From Tissierella sp. (GTDB taxonomy: Bacteria > Bacillota > Clostridia > Tissierellales > Tissierellaceae), in assembly GCA_012735585.1 (NCBI GenBank), contig JAAYGX010000030.1, positions 1 to 64,000 on the forward strand: a DNA stretch of 64,000 nt, in the 5' to 3' direction. Both the position numbers and the translations under genes were made by a program. Positions 61,538 to 64,000 of the stretch are shown here, piece after piece. The notes below the pieces were generated by a model. It saw only the letters and a list, made by a program, of their open reading frames with translations, searched no databases and was not told the DNA's origin. The first letter of the stretch is position 1; every line of letters begins with the position of its first letter.

Positions 61538-63115
61538 ATGAAGTCTAAATATATATTTTTATTACTGGCTCTTTTACTCACTAGTATTTTTATAACAGCA
61601 TGTAGTGAAATCCAAGGTCTTCCTACTGTAGTAGAATTAGAAGATAGCATGAAGGAAATAATCTCTTCCAAAGGTGATAGTTATGATTTCCTAAATGATG
61701 AACAATATATTGCTAAGATGAATGAGTTGGTGCATCTAGTTGTGGAGAATAATTTTATCAAAGAAGAACATTTTCAAATAGGTAATTTAAATGATGACAA
61801 CATCCCTGAATTAGTAGTATTTCGTGAGAGAGATCCTAAAAATGTAGATGATCAAGGTGCTTTAGAGGTCTATGGATTCATCTCAGGTAAATACAGTCTA
61901 CTTAGTCAAGTCCCAATGAATTATGATAATACGAACTATGAATTGGTTATAGGCAAAATTGGGCCTAATCAAAATGGAATACTCCTAAACAATCAGGCAG
62001 GTTCTCAATCTGGAGTCACATATGGGTTTATATTAGACGATGGTAATTTAGTAAATGTTCTAAATAGCAATATAATAAATCTAGTGTCTATAAACACTGA
62101 AAATGAAATAAAGGATATTGATAAAGATGGTGTTTTAGAGTTTAGTATCATTACAATAGATCCTGAATCTACTGATGATTCTATGAAAAATTCTCATAAA
62201 ATCAAATATTGGTATCGATGGAATGGCTCAGATGGTGCTGATTTTATTAAATATGAGAAGGTTAAAGATGATAATTCTAAGAATGTGAAAACATCCGAGA
62301 ATGATGTATTAGAAGAAGCAAAAAAACTATTATCCTCAGATAGACAAAACTTTATAGCGTATTTAAAATTAAATAAGAAATTCTTATCTTCAGTTGATAA
62401 TACTACTCTTTTAAGTGAGTATCTAAACACAATGATGGTTGAAGCTAAGGCTAAAGAAGTAATTGTAAACAGCTTATTTTCTAAATATCAATTAGGTAAT
62501 AGCAGTGATTATCTATTTAGTAAATATGGACTTTCTTTGGAACGATTAAATGATGCAGCATATTTAAATAGAGAAAAAACTTTAAATCAAGAGATAGAGT
62601 TGAAAGAACATCTACTCAACAATCTAAACCTTGGATATAAGTTAAGTGCTAAAGATGGTAAATATATTTATGACCTTAATTATCAAGCTTTTCTAGATGA
62701 GTTTGGAGATAATATCCTGAGGGAGTACAGAGACTTTTATAGTATTCTAGCTCTTAACTCAAATAGTCAGTATCAAAATAATGGAACTTTAATGATCCCA
62801 TTAGATAAATTAGCTGAAAGAATAATTATAATAGATAATTTTAAAGTTACCTATCCCTATTCAGAATTTATAGCTAAGCTAAATCCAATATATAATAATT
62901 ATTTAAATACTTTTTTATTTGGCAGTACCAATAGCCCTGTATTTGATAAAGAATCTGGTTTAATTGACCAGGATATATTATCACAATACAAAGATATAAA
63001 AGAAAAGTACCCTGAAACAAACCTTGGTGACATAGTTTCTTCTTTCATTAATGAATTACAAAACAATGGAAACAAAATCAGTCGTGCTATAAAAGATAAA
63101 TTTAGCAATTATTAA
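61538..63115 (+). CDS. Lipoprotein of unknown function
   Basis: 525 residues. Lipoprotein signal peptide with lipobox ITAC (Cys22), so anchored outside the membrane. Residues about 75-215 contain calcium-loop/FG-GAP-like segments (IGNLNDDNIPELVVF; IKDIDKDGVLEFSII); the C-terminal ~300 residues are helical and charged with no recognised motif. SD AAAGGAGAAGG. No homologue recognised. Monocistronic; its 3' end runs into the hairpin upstream of the DUF2935 gene. Confidence 0.85.
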   Translation: MKSKYIFLLLALLLTSIFITACSEIQGLPTVVELEDSMKEIISSKGDSYDFLNDEQYIAKMNELVHLVVENNFIKEEHFQIGNLNDDNIPELVVFRERDPKNVDDQGALEVYGFISGKYSLLSQVPMNYDNTNYELVIGKIGPNQNGILLNNQAGSQSGVTYGFILDDGNLVNVLNSNIINLVSINTENEIKDIDKDGVLEFSIITIDPESTDDSMKNSHKIKYWYRWNGSDGADFIKYEKVKDDNSKNVKTSENDVLEEAKKLLSSDRQNFIAYLKLNKKFLSSVDNTTLLSEYLNTMMVEAKAKEVIVNSLFSKYQLGNSSDYLFSKYGLSLERLNDAAYLNREKTLNQEIELKEHLLNNLNLGYKLSAKDGKYIYDLNYQAFLDEFGDNILREYRDFYSILALNSNSQYQNNGTLMIPLDKLAERIIIIDNFKVTYPYSEFIAKLNPIYNNYLNTFLFGSTNSPVFDKESGLIDQDILSQYKDIKEKYPETNLGDIVSSFINELQNNGNKISRAIKDKFSNY

Positions 63116-63129
63116 GGAAACTTTTATCT

Positions 63130-63180
63130 CCTCCTATAATATGATGTATTAGACCATATTATGGAAGGAGGTATTTTTTT
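63130..63180 (+). terminator. Terminator-like hairpin whose 3' arm contains the DUF2935 RBS
   Basis: CCTCCTATAATATG pairs imperfectly with CATATTATGGAAGGAGG, followed by TATTTTTTT. It may terminate the lipoprotein gene. The same stem hides the AAGGAGG ribosome-binding site of the next gene. Confidence 0.6.
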
Positions 63181-64000
63181 GTTATCACGTTCAGAGTTTA
63201 TAAAGAAATCTTTAGAAATAAACCTATTCTTCTTAAGAATAATGAAAGAACATCTAATATTTATTGTAGCAGCCCTACCAACAATCAATGAAGAGTTAAT
63301 CCGGGAGGCAGATATTTTAAAAAGAAGCCTAGAAATGCTATTAGATGAGACTGTCAATCTTGCAAATGGGCCCATAAGCCAAGGTGCCCTAGATGCTAAC
63401 ACCATAGTTACCCCTTATACTTTAGATGCTGAGGAAGTAACATCCACATTAACAGGAATCCCTATTGATACAAGGATTACTAGAAAAGAAATGAATCTAT
63501 CTAATGATCCAAACTTTGATTACAGCTCTTATTTAGAAAATCAATTAGAAAATATCAACTGCAGGGCTAAGAACTTAGTGGAAGAAGTTATTGATTTGAA
63601 ATTGAGACTGCTTCAATTAGTACTAGAATGTAAAGTATTTACTACATTATATCCATCATTATTCGCCATATTACAGAAGAAGCTGAGATGTATATAGAAT
63701 TACTAGATGCTTTAATAGATAAGGAATTTCCTGATGAGCCATTATGCGATACCCTTGATTTTTGGAACCAAACTATGGCAGGTCATGCTGAATTCATAGA
63801 TGGACTCCTTGACCCAAGTGAAGAAGAATTAAAATCTATGGCTCAAAAATTTACTAGAATTTTTGAAAACTTAGTAGATGACTGTAATAGATGTTCCAGA
63901 AGACATATGTTAGAAAAAAGTACAAGGGCAACAAGGAACATTGCAGAATTTAAAAGAGCTGCAACAGTAGGCCTACTAGAGTGCGAAATTGAGTCCATAA
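63179..64000 (+). pseudogene. DUF2935 (hemerythrin-like metal-binding) protein, frameshifted and cut by window end
   Basis: Starts at TTG 63179 (MLSRSEFIKKSLEINLFFLRIMKEHLIF) with GGAGG upstream. The frame reads to LYPSLFA and then shifts: from CAT 63667 the -1 frame continues as HITEEAEMYIELLDALID...WNQTMAGHAEFIDGLLDP to the window end without a stop. A missing C in GCC(C)AT at 63665-63667 would join the two parts exactly as LFAHITEEA. DUF2935 proteins are two-domain helical, metal-binding, common in spore-forming Firmicutes; function unknown. Single-base deletion is either a sequence error or a recent mutation. Confidence 0.8.

Overview
The window is a low-GC chromosomal segment of an anaerobic Firmicute. 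It is most likely a member of the Clostridia, with an amino-acid-fermenting Tissierellales-like organism as one candidate; placement is inference. The grounds are the AT-rich sequence, strong AGGAGG ribosome-binding sites, frequent TTG/GTG starts, T-box and purine riboswitches, an [FeFe]-hydrogenase with all three maturases, two hybrid cluster proteins, a kbl-tdh threonine-degradation pair and GatCAB indirect aminoacylation. No tRNA, rRNA, CRISPR array, phage or complete IS was seen.

Layout. 1-10.7 kb (minus strand): pcrA-ligA-gatC-gatA-gatB, then a T-box leader (candidate Asn specifier) before an AspRS-GatC fusion interrupted by one in-frame TAA, then a GatA paralogue that has lost its amidase catalytic residues. 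10.7-25 kb: a RelE-type toxin-antitoxin pair between two copies of a terminator-containing direct repeat, a DEAD-box helicase, tdh-kbl, a coiled-coil protein, CheX plus hemerythrin, an LtaS-like enzyme, YibE/F, an MFS carrier plus GDPD, a GGDEF protein and a MATE pump. 25-31 kb: a general-stress-like protein and a nucleoside/sugar-type ABC operon with a DUF3798 binding lipoprotein. 31-45 kb: yerC, fhs, a purine-base permease and the operon purL-purE-purF-purM-purN-purH-purD, preceded by a tandem guanine + PRPP riboswitch. 45-53 kb: DUF975, nitroreductase, truA, a PadR/DUF2812 pair with twin operators, and tandem hcp genes. 53-61.3 kb: hydEGF and the electron-bifurcating-type hydCBA, the latter with Rex-like operators. 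61.5-64 kb: an orphan lipoprotein and a frameshifted DUF2935 gene cut by the window edge.

The most interesting signal is in the purine operon. Both glutamine-dependent enzymes keep intact synthase domains but have lost their glutaminase active sites. PurF has Ser for the N-terminal Cys nucleophile, plus His, Asp and Lys at usually conserved Tyr/Asn/Asn positions. PurL has Gly-Gly-Asp where the Cys-His-Glu triad should be. A third ammonia-producing module, the GatA paralogue at the left edge, has also lost its Lys-Ser-Ser amidase site, while the main GatA is intact. The simplest reading is a purine pathway that runs on free ammonia, plausible in an ammonia-rich amino-acid fermenter. This is inference and needs genome-wide and biochemical checks.

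Three genes (aspS-gatC, hydE, DUF2935) carry a single disrupting change in otherwise conserved frames. That may be decay, recoding or sequence error, and it limits confidence in isolated single-base observations. The glutaminase losses involve several separate residues each and are not explained that way.
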